Of a DNA stretch of 64,000 bases, positions 33,810 to 41,682 are shown in pieces. Position 1 is the stretch's first letter, and each line of letters starts with the position of its first letter. Position numbers and translations under genes: made by a program. Under the pieces are notes generated by a model that made no database searches, had not been told where the DNA came from, and worked only from the letters and a program-made list of their open reading frames with translations. The DNA is from JACVCJ01 sp052437175 (GTDB taxonomy: Bacteria > Bacteroidota > Bacteroidia > CAIKAF01). The DNA lies in assembly GCA_052437175.1 (NCBI GenBank), contig JBQVOK010000011.1, forward strand, positions 1 through 64,000, given 5' to 3'.

Positions 33810-34802
33810 TTAAATGAGTCTGGTTTCCAGTGCCCTGAAGCTGGCACGCGGGTCGGCGCCCTCGTACAGCACGGCATACACGCAGTTTACCACGGGCATT
33901 TCGTTCAGGGCATTGCCGTGGCGTTCGCAGAAACTTTTTACGGCGTAATAGCCTTCGGCCACCATCTGCATATCGTGTATAATATGTGCCGGCGGATTTC
34001 CTGCAGCCACCAGGTTGCCGAAACGGCGGTTGCGGCTGTGGATGCTGTAGCAGGTAACCAGCAGGTCGCCCAGGCAGGCAGAATCGTTCAGGTTGATGGG
34101 CGAATAGGGGAAAGTGCGGTTCAGGAAACGCTCGGCCTCGCGCCAGGCATTGGCGGCCATTACGGCCTGGAAATTATCCCCGTAACCCAGTCCCTGTGCA
34201 ATACCCATGCCCAGCGCATAGATGTTTTTAAGCACGGCGGCGTATTCCACCACGCGCAGTTCTGCATGGTAATGGCAGGATATATAGGTATTACGGAACA
34301 GGGCTGCCAGGCGTTCGCCGGTAGACGGATCATTGCCGGCCAGCGTAAGGTAGGAACGCTTTTCTTCGGCCGCTTCTTCGGCATGGCAGGGCCCGCCTAT
34401 GAAAAACAGCTTGTCGGACGGCAGTCCCCACTCAAACTCGAGGTATTCGGTTAAGGTACGGTCGTTATTGGGCAGCATACCTTTGGCGGCGGAGATCACG
34501 ATCTTGTCTTTCAGCCGTTCTTTTTGTACCAGGGGCAGGCTTTGTTCGGCAAATGCGGCGGGAACGGCTACCACCAGTACATCGGCCAGTTCGGCATGGG
34601 CATGAAAAGAGTGTATGGCATGTACCTTTTCGGTGTCCAGTTTGCAGCCCGGCAGGTATTTATGGTTGCTGCCCGTAGCGTTAAACTCCGCGCAGGCCCG
34701 CTCACTGCGCATATACCAGGTAACGGGATTACCCGCGTCCGACAAAATTTTACACAGTGCCGTACCCCAGCTTCCTCCTCCTATTACAATTACTTTTTCC
34801 AT
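33810..34802 (-). CDS. gpsA: Glycerol-3-phosphate dehydrogenase [NAD(P)+]
   Basis: The 330-residue enzyme reduces dihydroxyacetone phosphate to sn-glycerol-3-phosphate for phospholipid synthesis. The Rossmann motif GGGSWGTALC is at residues 8-17. AAKGM near residue 109 carries an active-site Lys, and the C-terminal domain has the catalytic K in AAVLKNIYALGMGI with the substrate-binding DLLVTCYS. Its product feeds the pathway that includes cdsA and psd at 41.7-43.2 kb in the same window. Confidence 0.95.
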   Translation of the reverse strand: MEKVIVIGGGSWGTALCKILSDAGNPVTWYMRSERACAEFNATGSNHKYLPGCKLDTEKVHAIHSFHAHAELADVLVVAVPAAFAEQSLPLVQKERLKDKIVISAAKGMLPNNDRTLTEYLEFEWGLPSDKLFFIGGPCHAEEAAEEKRSYLTLAGNDPSTGERLAALFRNTYISCHYHAELRVVEYAAVLKNIYALGMGIAQGLGYGDNFQAVMAANAWREAERFLNRTFPYSPINLNDSACLGDLLVTCYSIHSRNRRFGNLVAAGNPPAHIIHDMQMVAEGYYAVKSFCERHGNALNEMPVVNCVYAVLYEGADPRASFRALETRLI

Positions 34803-34958
34803 AGTACCTGGCGGCTAATATCCGTAAATAAATACAATATGTAGCCCTGAACGCTAAAGATAGTGAATCTGCAACGTATCTGCAAGTGTTATATCCCGGG
34901 CGATACAGCCTGATTTAAAATTCATCCGGTGCCGATTTGTTTTTATAAATTTTTACTA

Positions 34959-34966
34959 TAATTTTG
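34959..34966 (+). promoter_or_regulatory. -7 box TAATTTTG with -33 TTTG, upstream of the ACP phosphodiesterase gene
   Basis: TAnnTTTG is at 34959 and TTTG at 34936-34939, 19 bases apart, an ideal Bacteroidota pair. It predicts transcription from about 34972 and a leader of about 78 nt. Confidence 0.65.
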
Positions 34967-34994
34967 GACTAACTGCAATGTAGCTCATTAACTG

Positions 34995-35048
34995 CGGTTT
35001 TTGCCTATTCTTATTTTGTGAAATAAAAAACCGTATAAAAGAATAAGG
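34995..35048 (+). promoter_or_regulatory. Possible H-type pseudoknot in the ACP phosphodiesterase leader
   Basis: CGGTTTTT (34995-35002) is complementary to AAAAACCG (35026-35033). CCTATTCTT (35004-35012) is complementary, with one bulge, to AAGAATAAGG (35039-35048). The pairings interleave, and the second ends one base before the TTG start, so it could gate translation. It rests on pairing by eye in AT-rich sequence. Confidence 0.35.
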
Positions 35049-35049
35049 A

Positions 35050-35637
35050 TTGAACTTTCTTGCGCACGCATATCTGTCTTTCCAGGACGATGAAATACTC
35101 GCTGGTAATTTTGCCGGAGATTTTATCAAGGGAAAAGCATGGGAAAAGCTGCCCTACAATCTTGCCAAAGGTGTTTTACTGCACCGTGAAATAGATTACT
35201 TCACCGATACACACCCCGAGTTCATATACTGCAAACGGATGTTCAGCAAGGACCTGAGACATTATTCCTCGCTGTTCCCCGACCTGGTGTTCGACCATTT
35301 CCTGGCGAACGACAGCAGCCGTTTTACCAACGATTCGCTGAAGGAGTTCAGTGAACGGGTATACGGCGCCGTGGAACTGAACATGGGCCACTTCCCGCGG
35401 GAATTTTCGTTCATGTTCTTCCGCATGAAGACCGGGAACTGGCTCTACGGCTACCGTTTCAAGGGCGGAATCGAGAACTCGATACGCGGTATGGTGCGTA
35501 AGGCCAATGCCCCTTTCGACGAAATGCGTCCCGTGGAGATATTCCGGGAGAACTATACCGCCCTGCAGGAATCTTACCAGCGCTTTTTCCCCGAACTGGA
35601 ATCATTTGTTAAAGAATTGTTATACGCCGGCTCTTAA
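35050..35637 (+). CDS. acpH: Acyl carrier protein phosphodiesterase (DUF479/AcpH)
   Basis: The 195-residue helical HD-like phosphodiesterase has the family start MNFLAHAYLSFQDDEILAGNFAGDFIKG, where the H and the D of NFAGDF bind metal, and a KGVLLHREIDYFTDTHP block. AcpH removes the phosphopantetheine arm from holo-ACP, lowering active ACP. The conserved N-terminus requires initiation at the TTG at 35050; no ATG precedes it in frame. The leader contains a possible pseudoknot. The gene is monocistronic, followed by a separately promoted peptidase gene. Confidence 0.9.
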   Translation: MNFLAHAYLSFQDDEILAGNFAGDFIKGKAWEKLPYNLAKGVLLHREIDYFTDTHPEFIYCKRMFSKDLRHYSSLFPDLVFDHFLANDSSRFTNDSLKEFSERVYGAVELNMGHFPREFSFMFFRMKTGNWLYGYRFKGGIENSIRGMVRKANAPFDEMRPVEIFRENYTALQESYQRFFPELESFVKELLYAGS

Positions 35638-35660
35638 CATTCTTTAGCAGCCCCTGACTT

Positions 35661-35668
35661 TATTTTTG
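35661..35668 (+). promoter_or_regulatory. -7 box TATTTTTG for the M23 peptidase gene
   Basis: This TAnnTTTG match is 25 bases before the ATG at 35693, so the frame extension to 35666 is untranslated. Confidence 0.6.
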
Positions 35669-35692
35669 CCCGTCTCACAAATCAAGGTACGC

Positions 35693-36556
35693 ATGATGAA
35701 AAAAACACTGCTCCTTTCCGCCCTCGCCCTCTTCCTCAGCCACACATACGCGCAGGTAAGCGCTGTACCCGCAGCCTCTGTGGAACAGGATTCCCTGGAA
35801 GAAGCCGATATGCTGGAAGCGATACCGGCCGGCGACTGGTACAAGCAGTGGGATACCGCGGTGGTGCATTATTATGGTAATTCTACCCTGGAGATGTTTG
35901 CCAATAAAACACTCCAGCTGGTATACAATAAAAGCTGTGATTTCTTTTACCCGGTACCCAACGGGCCTATTACCTCGCATTACGGTCCCCGGGGCCGCCG
36001 CGGACGTATGCACAAAGGTATCGATATCGACCTGGAAGAAGGCGATCCCGTGTATGCCGCCTTCGAAGGTATGGTACGTTATGCCCAGTACAATTCCTCT
36101 TACGGGAATGTAGTGGTGCTGCGTCACCCCAACGGACTGGAAACCTATTATGCGCACCTGTCCAGGCTGGACGTAAAAACCGGTACCTATGTACAGGCGG
36201 GCGATCACCTGGGCTTGGGCGGGAATACCGGGCGTTCTTTCGGATCGCACCTGCATTTCGAGATCCGTTTCCTGGGGCAGGCCATCAACCCGGCCACTAT
36301 TATCGACCTTTCGAAACACGAACTGGCTATCAGTGAGTATATTCCGTATAAAATGAACCGCAGCCGCCTGGATGTGGCGGGGAACAGAACGGGCAAAATT
36401 TCCTCAGCTGTTGAAAAATTCCACACTGTGCGTCCCGGTGACGACCTGCACATCATTGCCGAACAATACTGCGTACCCGTTACCGTGCTCATGGAACTGA
36501 ACAATATCAGCGAGCATGCCAGCCTGCTTATCGATTCCAAAATACGTTACCAGTAA
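35693..36556 (+). CDS. Secreted M23 (LytM) endopeptidase with C-terminal LysM
   Basis: The 287-residue protein has a signal peptide (1-20, ending HTYAQ). The M23 domain spans about 85-210 with zinc ligands H107 and D111 (HKGID) and HLH at 186-188. A LysM peptidoglycan-binding module lies at the C-terminus (about 240-287: FHTVRPGDDLHIIAEQYCVPVTVLMELN). It should cut peptide cross-links in peptidoglycan in the periplasm, or act as a LytM activator. All zinc residues are present, so it is probably active. ATG 35696 is an equal start option. A strong terminator follows. Confidence 0.93.
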   Translation: MMKKTLLLSALALFLSHTYAQVSAVPAASVEQDSLEEADMLEAIPAGDWYKQWDTAVVHYYGNSTLEMFANKTLQLVYNKSCDFFYPVPNGPITSHYGPRGRRGRMHKGIDIDLEEGDPVYAAFEGMVRYAQYNSSYGNVVVLRHPNGLETYYAHLSRLDVKTGTYVQAGDHLGLGGNTGRSFGSHLHFEIRFLGQAINPATIIDLSKHELAISEYIPYKMNRSRLDVAGNRTGKISSAVEKFHTVRPGDDLHIIAEQYCVPVTVLMELNNISEHASLLIDSKIRYQ

Positions 36557-36578
36557 TTCAGGACGAGACAATATAAAC

Positions 36579-36610
36579 AGAAAAAGGGTTTCCTCCGAAA
36601 CCCTTTTTCT
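36579..36610 (+). terminator. Intrinsic terminator after the M23 gene (symmetrical)
   Basis: A perfect 13-bp stem (36579-36591 with 36598-36610) with a 6-nt loop and T/A-rich outer arms can work in both directions. Confidence 0.9.
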
Positions 36611-36697
36611 GACTAAATCTAAACCTATGAAAAAAACTTACCTGACTAATAAAATACAATTAGCGTGCCAAAGAATGAACTTAACGTATGTATTTCG

Positions 36698-37285
36698 TTA
36701 AGATAATCTTAAATTGCTCAGGAAGTCTTTCAGACTACGGAACGTTTTAGCGGAAAGTTTTTTGTGGGTATCTGCGTCGGCCCAGCAGTAATCGGTAATA
36801 TCCTCTTCGAGCTGTATCTCTACCTCGTCCTGTGACGTATGCATCAGGTACCAGGCCGTTTCCTTAAAGTAGGGTTTTTCGTTCTGTATATATATATGGT
36901 AGGTATACCCGAGCAGGGGACCGGACTGCAGGTCGCGTATGCCGCATTCTTCCTCCACTTCGCGCAGGGCGGCATGCTCAAAGGTCTCGCCCGGGTCCAG
37001 TTTACCCTTGGGCAGGTCGTACTTACCGCGGCGAAAGATCCAGAGGTATTCGCCCCGGGCATTTTGTACCAGTCCGCCCGCCGCCGGTGCCGGCATAAAG
37101 AATTTCAGCACTTCCTGTTTCCATTCCTCGAAAGAGGGCACGGTAAAACGGGTATCGGGCATATCGCTGAACAGGGCTTTTTTCATTTGTCCTACAGCGG
37201 CTGCGGGGTTCTGTTGAGAAGTTTTGTCCTCCTCGATGCGGAAACAGGTATCCTTTATAAAAACTTTGAATAATTTTGCGTCCAT
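36698..37285 (-). CDS. NUDIX hydrolase
   Basis: The 195-residue protein has a NUDIX box GKLDPGETFEHAALREVEEECGI (GX5EX7REVXEEXGI) near residues 95-117, preceded by RRGKYDLPKG. The N-terminal about 65 residues (AKLFKVFIKDTCFRIEED) form a small extra domain common to Bacteroidota NUDIX proteins. It hydrolyses a nucleoside-diphosphate-linked substrate, identity unknown. Its ATG overlaps the pyrE ATG on the other strand within a CATG. Confidence 0.9.
   Translation of the reverse strand: MDAKLFKVFIKDTCFRIEEDKTSQQNPAAAVGQMKKALFSDMPDTRFTVPSFEEWKQEVLKFFMPAPAAGGLVQNARGEYLWIFRRGKYDLPKGKLDPGETFEHAALREVEEECGIRDLQSGPLLGYTYHIYIQNEKPYFKETAWYLMHTSQDEVEIQLEEDITDYCWADADTHKKLSAKTFRSLKDFLSNLRLS
37271..37278 (+). 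promoter_or_regulatory. -7 box TAATTTTG for pyrE, inside the NUDIX coding region
   Basis: This TAnnTTTG match lies 6 bases before the pyrE ATG (37284), which would make pyrE mRNA practically leaderless. The element overlaps codons 3-5 of the divergent NUDIX gene. Confidence 0.5.
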
Positions 37286-37925
37286 GATCTATACAGAAGA
37301 GTGCGCCGTAAATGTAGCGGAATTTTTATTAAAAAAACAAGCCGTTAAACTGAGACCCAAAGAGCCTTTCACCTGGGCTTCGGGCTGGTTGTCACCCATT
37401 TATTGCGATAACCGCAAAACGCTTTCCTACCCGGAACTCCGCACCTATATCCGCCAGAACTTTGTAAAGGCGGCCGCTGAAAAATTCTCGCATATCGATG
37501 CCGTGGCCGGTGTGGCTACAGGTGGTATTGCCCACGGTGTGCTTATTGCACAGGAACTGGGCCTGCCTTTCCTGTACGTACGCAGCGCCCCCAAAGGACA
37601 CGGTATGCAAAACCTGATCGAAGGAGAGGTGCCCGCCGGCCGTAACGTGCTGGTGGTGGAAGACCTGGTGAGCACGGGCGGAAGCTCGCTGCAGGCAGTA
37701 GAAGCCCTGCGCGGCGCCGGTTGCGAGGTAAAGAACATGCTGGCCGTTTTCGATTACGACTTCGACCTCAAAAAAGAACGCTTCCAGCAGGCCCGCTGCG
37801 AACTGATATCGCTCTCGAACTACGAATACGTGATACAGCGCGCCGCCGAACTGAATTACGTGCAGGAAAGCGACCTCGAAATTTTAAATGCCTGGAGAAA
37901 AAACCCCGAAACTTGGGGAAAATAA
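37284..37925 (+). CDS. pyrE: Orotate phosphoribosyltransferase
   Basis: The 213-residue enzyme transfers a phosphoribosyl group from PRPP to orotate to make OMP. The PRPP-binding motif VLVVEDLVSTGGSS lies near residues 120-133, and the flexible catalytic loop APKGHGMQNLIEG near 100-112. The N-terminal FTWASGWLSPIYCDNRKTL is the usual orotate region. ATG 37284 gives the typical length; an earlier in-frame codon would extend into the NUDIX gene. pyrD is at 47.6 kb. An SRPBCC gene follows on the same strand. Confidence 0.95.
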   Translation: MIYTEECAVNVAEFLLKKQAVKLRPKEPFTWASGWLSPIYCDNRKTLSYPELRTYIRQNFVKAAAEKFSHIDAVAGVATGGIAHGVLIAQELGLPFLYVRSAPKGHGMQNLIEGEVPAGRNVLVVEDLVSTGGSSLQAVEALRGAGCEVKNMLAVFDYDFDLKKERFQQARCELISLSNYEYVIQRAAELNYVQESDLEILNAWRKNPETWGK

Positions 37926-37961
37926 ATATCTTCAGCCCCAGGAAAACACAAACACTATTTT

Positions 37962-38372
37962 ATGCTGGAATTAAATACAGACAAAGAACAGATCTCGGCC
38001 CCGGCCTCCGAAGTATTCACGTTTTTATCGGACATGCAGAACTTTAAGGAAATGCTGCCTTCCAGTGCTACCGACTGGAAAGCTACCCCGGAGAACTGCT
38101 CCTTTAAAGTAGGCGGTATGGCCAAAATCGGACTGCAGTACAAGAGCAAAACGCCGAATTCACGTATCGACATGACCTCTTACGGCGATGTGATCTTCCC
38201 GTACGATCTCAGCATCGTTATCAATGAGAAGGATGCTACCTCCTGCGAGGCACACATGGAATTCAAAGGCGATGTAAATCCCTTTATGCGGGTTATGGTG
38301 GAAAGTCCGCTGAAGAACTTCTTCGGTTACTGGGGACACGCCCTCAAGAAGAAATTCGACAAGGCGTCATAA
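37962..38372 (+). CDS. SRPBCC-fold protein
   Basis: The 136-residue protein resembles START/polyketide-cyclase-like helix-grip domains: SAPASEVFTFLSDMQNFKEMLP at the N-terminus (residues 12-33), alternating strands, and a long C-terminal helix MRVMVESPLKNFFGYWGHALKKKF. These bind hydrophobic ligands in a cavity. The ligand is unknown. It lies 36 bases after pyrE on the same strand and overlaps the end of convergent birA by 6 bases. Confidence 0.82.
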   Translation: MLELNTDKEQISAPASEVFTFLSDMQNFKEMLPSSATDWKATPENCSFKVGGMAKIGLQYKSKTPNSRIDMTSYGDVIFPYDLSIVINEKDATSCEAHMEFKGDVNPFMRVMVESPLKNFFGYWGHALKKKFDKAS

Positions 38373-39113
38373 TACAAACTGAACTTGTTTGATATCATAC
38401 AGGCCTGACGTTCCGTCAGGCTTTTCTGTTTTCAGGCGTCCCCAGGTGTCAATGCCTGTTATTTTGGCATGGAAGCTGCCGCCCTCGGCCCGCATTTCTA
38501 CCAATGTATCAAAACCGTATACGTTTCGCAGGTATTGTTCTTCCAATACCTTGGTGGGCACGACCAACAACTGCCGGTAGCGTATGTCGAGACATTCGAG
38601 CAGCAGGCGGAGTTCTTCCTTTACATCGAAAGTACGTCCGCATACCAGGGCTAAAGAGGTGGCATTGGGCAGGTTATCGCCAAAATCGGTCTGGTTTATG
38701 TTCATGCCAAAGCCGATCACCGAAGATTGTACCTGGCTGCCGGAGAGCGTGTTCTCGATCAGTATGCCACAGATCTTGCGGCCGTCTACCAGTATGTCGT
38801 TCGGCCATTTGATACGGCCCTGTATGCCGTGTTGTTCCTGTAGGTAATCGAGTATGCCCAGGCTTACCGACATATTCAGTTTGAATTGCTGTTCGGCCTC
38901 CATTTTTTCGGGTACCAGTTTCACACTGGCGGTAATGTTCTTGCTTTTTTCACTGTTCCAGCGGGTATGCTGCTGGCCGCGTCCGGCGGTCTGCTCCCCG
39001 GCAAATACACAGGTGCCGTTGGGCAGGGAGCCCTGCTGCTCTTTTACAAAACTGTTGGTAGATTCCGTTTTGGAAATATATATGACATTACGACCGATAA
39101 TTTGGTTTAGCAT
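38367..39113 (-). CDS. birA: Biotin--[acetyl-CoA-carboxylase] ligase
   Basis: The 248-residue enzyme makes biotinyl-AMP and transfers biotin to carboxyl carrier proteins. It has the biotinyl-AMP loop GRGQQHTRWNS (residues 44-54) and KWPNDILVDGRKICGILIE (99-117) with the active Lys. There is no N-terminal HTH, so it is the monofunctional class that does not repress biotin genes. It is divergent from rsfS with 47 bases between starts. Its last codons contain a terminator-like hairpin for the convergent SRPBCC gene. Confidence 0.95.
   Translation of the reverse strand: MLNQIIGRNVIYISKTESTNSFVKEQQGSLPNGTCVFAGEQTAGRGQQHTRWNSEKSKNITASVKLVPEKMEAEQQFKLNMSVSLGILDYLQEQHGIQGRIKWPNDILVDGRKICGILIENTLSGSQVQSSVIGFGMNINQTDFGDNLPNATSLALVCGRTFDVKEELRLLLECLDIRYRQLLVVPTKVLEEQYLRNVYGFDTLVEMRAEGGSFHAKITGIDTWGRLKTEKPDGTSGLYDIKQVQFVL
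38403..38426 (+). terminator. Terminator-like hairpin inside the 3' end of birA
   Basis: GCCTGACG (38403-38410) pairs with CGTCAGGC (38414-38421), followed by TTTT. It lies 30 bases past the SRPBCC stop and within birA codons for the DGTSGL region. Confidence 0.65.
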
Positions 39114-39136
39114 ATTTTTTGTTCCTGTGGGTTTAT

Positions 39137-39144
39137 TACATTTG
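39137..39144 (+). promoter_or_regulatory. -7 box TACATTTG for the rsfS operon
   Basis: TAnnTTTG is at 39137 with a TTTTTTG (39115-39121) about 16-18 bases upstream as a -33 element, 17 bases before the rsfS ATG. Confidence 0.62.
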
Positions 39145-39160
39145 CAAGATACTTATAGGA

Positions 39161-39538
39161 ATGACAAAGAAAACGAAACAGCAAAAAGAAGAAAAAAATA
39201 TTTTGGTTGATCTGATAATAATGGGTCTGGAAGAAAAAAAAGCCAAAGATATCACCGTACTGGACCTGCGTAATATCTCAAGCGCTGTTTGCCAGTACTT
39301 TATTATAGCAACCGGTGAGTCTACCACCCAGGTAGGCGCACTCAGCGACTCGGTTTACGATATGGTCTTCAAGGAAAGCCGTGAAAAACCATGGCATATT
39401 GAAGGCGAACAGAACGCAGAATGGATACTGATCGACTACAGCGATGTGGTGGTACATATCTTCCTGCCGGAAGTGCGCGAATTTTACGGTATAGAAGAAC
39501 TCTGGGCCGATGCTGCCGTTACTACCGTTGCCGGTTAA
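39161..39538 (+). CDS. rsfS: Ribosome silencing factor RsfS
   Basis: The 125-residue RsfS/Iojap protein binds uL14 and blocks subunit joining when nutrients are scarce. The core is KAKDITVLDLRNISSAVCQYFIIATGES (about 27-54) followed by KPWHIEGEQNAEWILIDYSDVVVHIFLPEVREFYGIEELW. The basic N-terminus MTKKTKQQKEEK is short. ATG 39161 follows the promoter directly. It leads the rsfS-ftsH-cdsA-psd cluster, a Bacteroidota arrangement. Confidence 0.95.
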   Translation: MTKKTKQQKEEKNILVDLIIMGLEEKKAKDITVLDLRNISSAVCQYFIIATGESTTQVGALSDSVYDMVFKESREKPWHIEGEQNAEWILIDYSDVVVHIFLPEVREFYGIEELWADAAVTTVAG

Positions 39539-39591
39539 ACCAACGGGGCCGAACTCCGTTTATTTAAGAACAAACGTATTTTAAAATAATC

Positions 39592-41682
39592 ATGTCAGAA
39601 TTAGGAAATAATAATCAGAAAGGTCCGGGAGCTCCCAAGCCGCAGGGGAAAAAACCCAAACTGGGCTTTTCGGGATACTGGATCTACGGCTTGGTGCTGC
39701 TGATCTTTGCCGGTGTATACCTCTTCAGTAAAACGGGTACGCCCGACAACACCAACCCCAAACTGTTCGATCAGATGCTGGCCATGGGCGATGTGGAAAA
39801 GATCCAGGTGATCAACGAGAACACCGCTTATATTTACATTAAACAGGACCGACTGGGTAAAGATATCTACAAGGACATCAAAGCGCGCAATATCCCCAAC
39901 GGACAGCCGCAGTTCCAGATGGAAACCGGCCCCATAGAACTTTTCCTGAAAAAAATGGAAGAGACTCAGGCCGCCCTGCCTGCCGAAGAAAAGGTACAGG
40001 TAGACTTTAAGACCGATAAGGACAACTGGCTCAATTCCTTTATCATTTTTGTGCTGCCCCTGCTGGTAATGGTGGGTCTGTGGATGTTCCTCATGCGCCG
40101 TATGGGCGGTGGCGGAGCCGGCGGACAGATATTCAACATCGGTAAATCGCGTGCCAAACTGTTCGATAAAGACGCACAGGTATCGGTGAACTTTAACGAT
40201 GTGGCCGGCCTGGATGAAGCCAAGGTAGAGCTGCAGGAGATCGTGGAGTTCCTCAAGAACCCGAAAAAATATACCAACCTCGGTGGTAAGATCCCGAAAG
40301 GGGCCCTGCTGGTAGGTTCGCCGGGTACGGGTAAGACCCTGCTGGCCAAAGCCGTTGCCGGGGAAGCCAAAGTGCCCTTCTTCTCGCTGTCGGGTTCCGA
40401 TTTCGTGGAGATGTTCGTAGGTGTTGGGGCTTCGCGGGTGCGCGACCTGTTCCGCCAGGCCAAGGAAAAAGCGCCCTGTATCGTGTTCATCGACGAAATT
40501 GACGCCATCGGACGTGCCCGCGGACGCGGTGTAGTGCAGGGTGCCAACGATGAACGTGAAAATACCCTGAACCAGCTGCTGACCGAAATGGACGGCTTCG
40601 AAAGCAACAGCGGCGTAATTATACTGGCCGCCACCAACCGGGTGGACGTGCTCGACAAAGCCCTGATCCGTCCGGGCCGTTTCGACCGCCAGATCATGGT
40701 AGACCTGCCCGACCTCATCGGCCGCAAGCACATCTTCCAGGTACACATGAAGGGTAAAAAACTGGCCCCGAATATCGATGTGGAGCTGCTGGCCAAACAA
40801 ACGCCGGGCTTCTCAGGTGCCGATATCGCCAACGTATGTAACGAGGCCGCGCTTATCGCCGCCCGTAAAAATAAACAGGAGATCGACCGCAGCGACTTTA
40901 ACGATGCCATCGACCGTGTGATCGGTGGCCTGGAAAAGAAAAACCGCATTGTAACGCCGATCGAGAAAAAAGTGATCGCCTTCCACGAGGCCGGACACGC
41001 CACCGTAAGCTGGCTGCTGCGCTATGCCAGTCCGCTGGTAAAAGTGACCATCGTACCGCGCGGACAATCGCTGGGCGCTGCCTGGTACCTGCCCGAAGAA
41101 CGTATGATCACCACAAAGGAACAGCTGCTCGACGAAATGACGGCAGCCCTGGGCGGACGTGCCGCCGAAGAAGTGATCTTCCAGAAAGTATCTACCGGTG
41201 CCCTGAGCGACCTGGAGAAAATTACCAAACAGGCCTATGCCATGGTATCGATCTTCGGTCTGAACGAAAAACTGGGTAACCTCAGCTATTACGACAGTTC
41301 CGGACAGCAGGACTACACCTTCTCGAAACCGTACAGCAACAAAACGGCTGAACTGATCGATGACGAAGTGAAAAAACTGAGCGATTTCTGCTACGAAAGA
41401 GCCAAACACCTGCTCGAAGAGAACAAGGAAAAACTTACCAAACTGGCCGAACGCCTCATGGAGCGCGAAGTGATCTTCCGCGAAGATGTAGAGGAAATTC
41501 TTGGAGTGCGTCCTTTCGAAGACGACGAGCGGGCCAAAGAAGTGTCCGAAGCGGTACGCTCTACCATGCAGCCGCAGTATACGCCTTCAGAACAGGCGCC
41601 TGCCAGCCCGGAAAGCCCTTCCGGCGATGTAGAAACTCCGGGTACAACGGGTACGGATAAGCCCCATGACACAAACAGTTAG
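39592..41682 (+). CDS. ftsH: ATP-dependent zinc metalloprotease FtsH
   Basis: The 696-residue membrane AAA+ protease has two membrane spans (about 28-46 and 148-168) with a periplasmic domain between. Walker A is GSPGTGKT (242-249), Walker B ends in DEID (301-304), the SRH is near 345-365, and the zinc site is HEAGH (465-469). The tail after about residue 640 is a disordered Pro/Ser-rich extension. It degrades membrane and regulatory proteins. Its 3' end overlaps cdsA by 17 bases. Confidence 0.97.
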   Translation: MSELGNNNQKGPGAPKPQGKKPKLGFSGYWIYGLVLLIFAGVYLFSKTGTPDNTNPKLFDQMLAMGDVEKIQVINENTAYIYIKQDRLGKDIYKDIKARNIPNGQPQFQMETGPIELFLKKMEETQAALPAEEKVQVDFKTDKDNWLNSFIIFVLPLLVMVGLWMFLMRRMGGGGAGGQIFNIGKSRAKLFDKDAQVSVNFNDVAGLDEAKVELQEIVEFLKNPKKYTNLGGKIPKGALLVGSPGTGKTLLAKAVAGEAKVPFFSLSGSDFVEMFVGVGASRVRDLFRQAKEKAPCIVFIDEIDAIGRARGRGVVQGANDERENTLNQLLTEMDGFESNSGVIILAATNRVDVLDKALIRPGRFDRQIMVDLPDLIGRKHIFQVHMKGKKLAPNIDVELLAKQTPGFSGADIANVCNEAALIAARKNKQEIDRSDFNDAIDRVIGGLEKKNRIVTPIEKKVIAFHEAGHATVSWLLRYASPLVKVTIVPRGQSLGAAWYLPEERMITTKEQLLDEMTAALGGRAAEEVIFQKVSTGALSDLEKITKQAYAMVSIFGLNEKLGNLSYYDSSGQQDYTFSKPYSNKTAELIDDEVKKLSDFCYERAKHLLEENKEKLTKLAERLMEREVIFREDVEEILGVRPFEDDERAKEVSEAVRSTMQPQYTPSEQAPASPESPSGDVETPGTTGTDKPHDTNS

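Noticed and set aside
36627..36701. 24-codon frame starting MKKTYLTNK after the M23 terminator
   Set aside because: It begins like a signal peptide but has no hydrophobic stretch or processing site and ends at the NUDIX gene end. It may be a fragment of a lost gene but cannot be supported.
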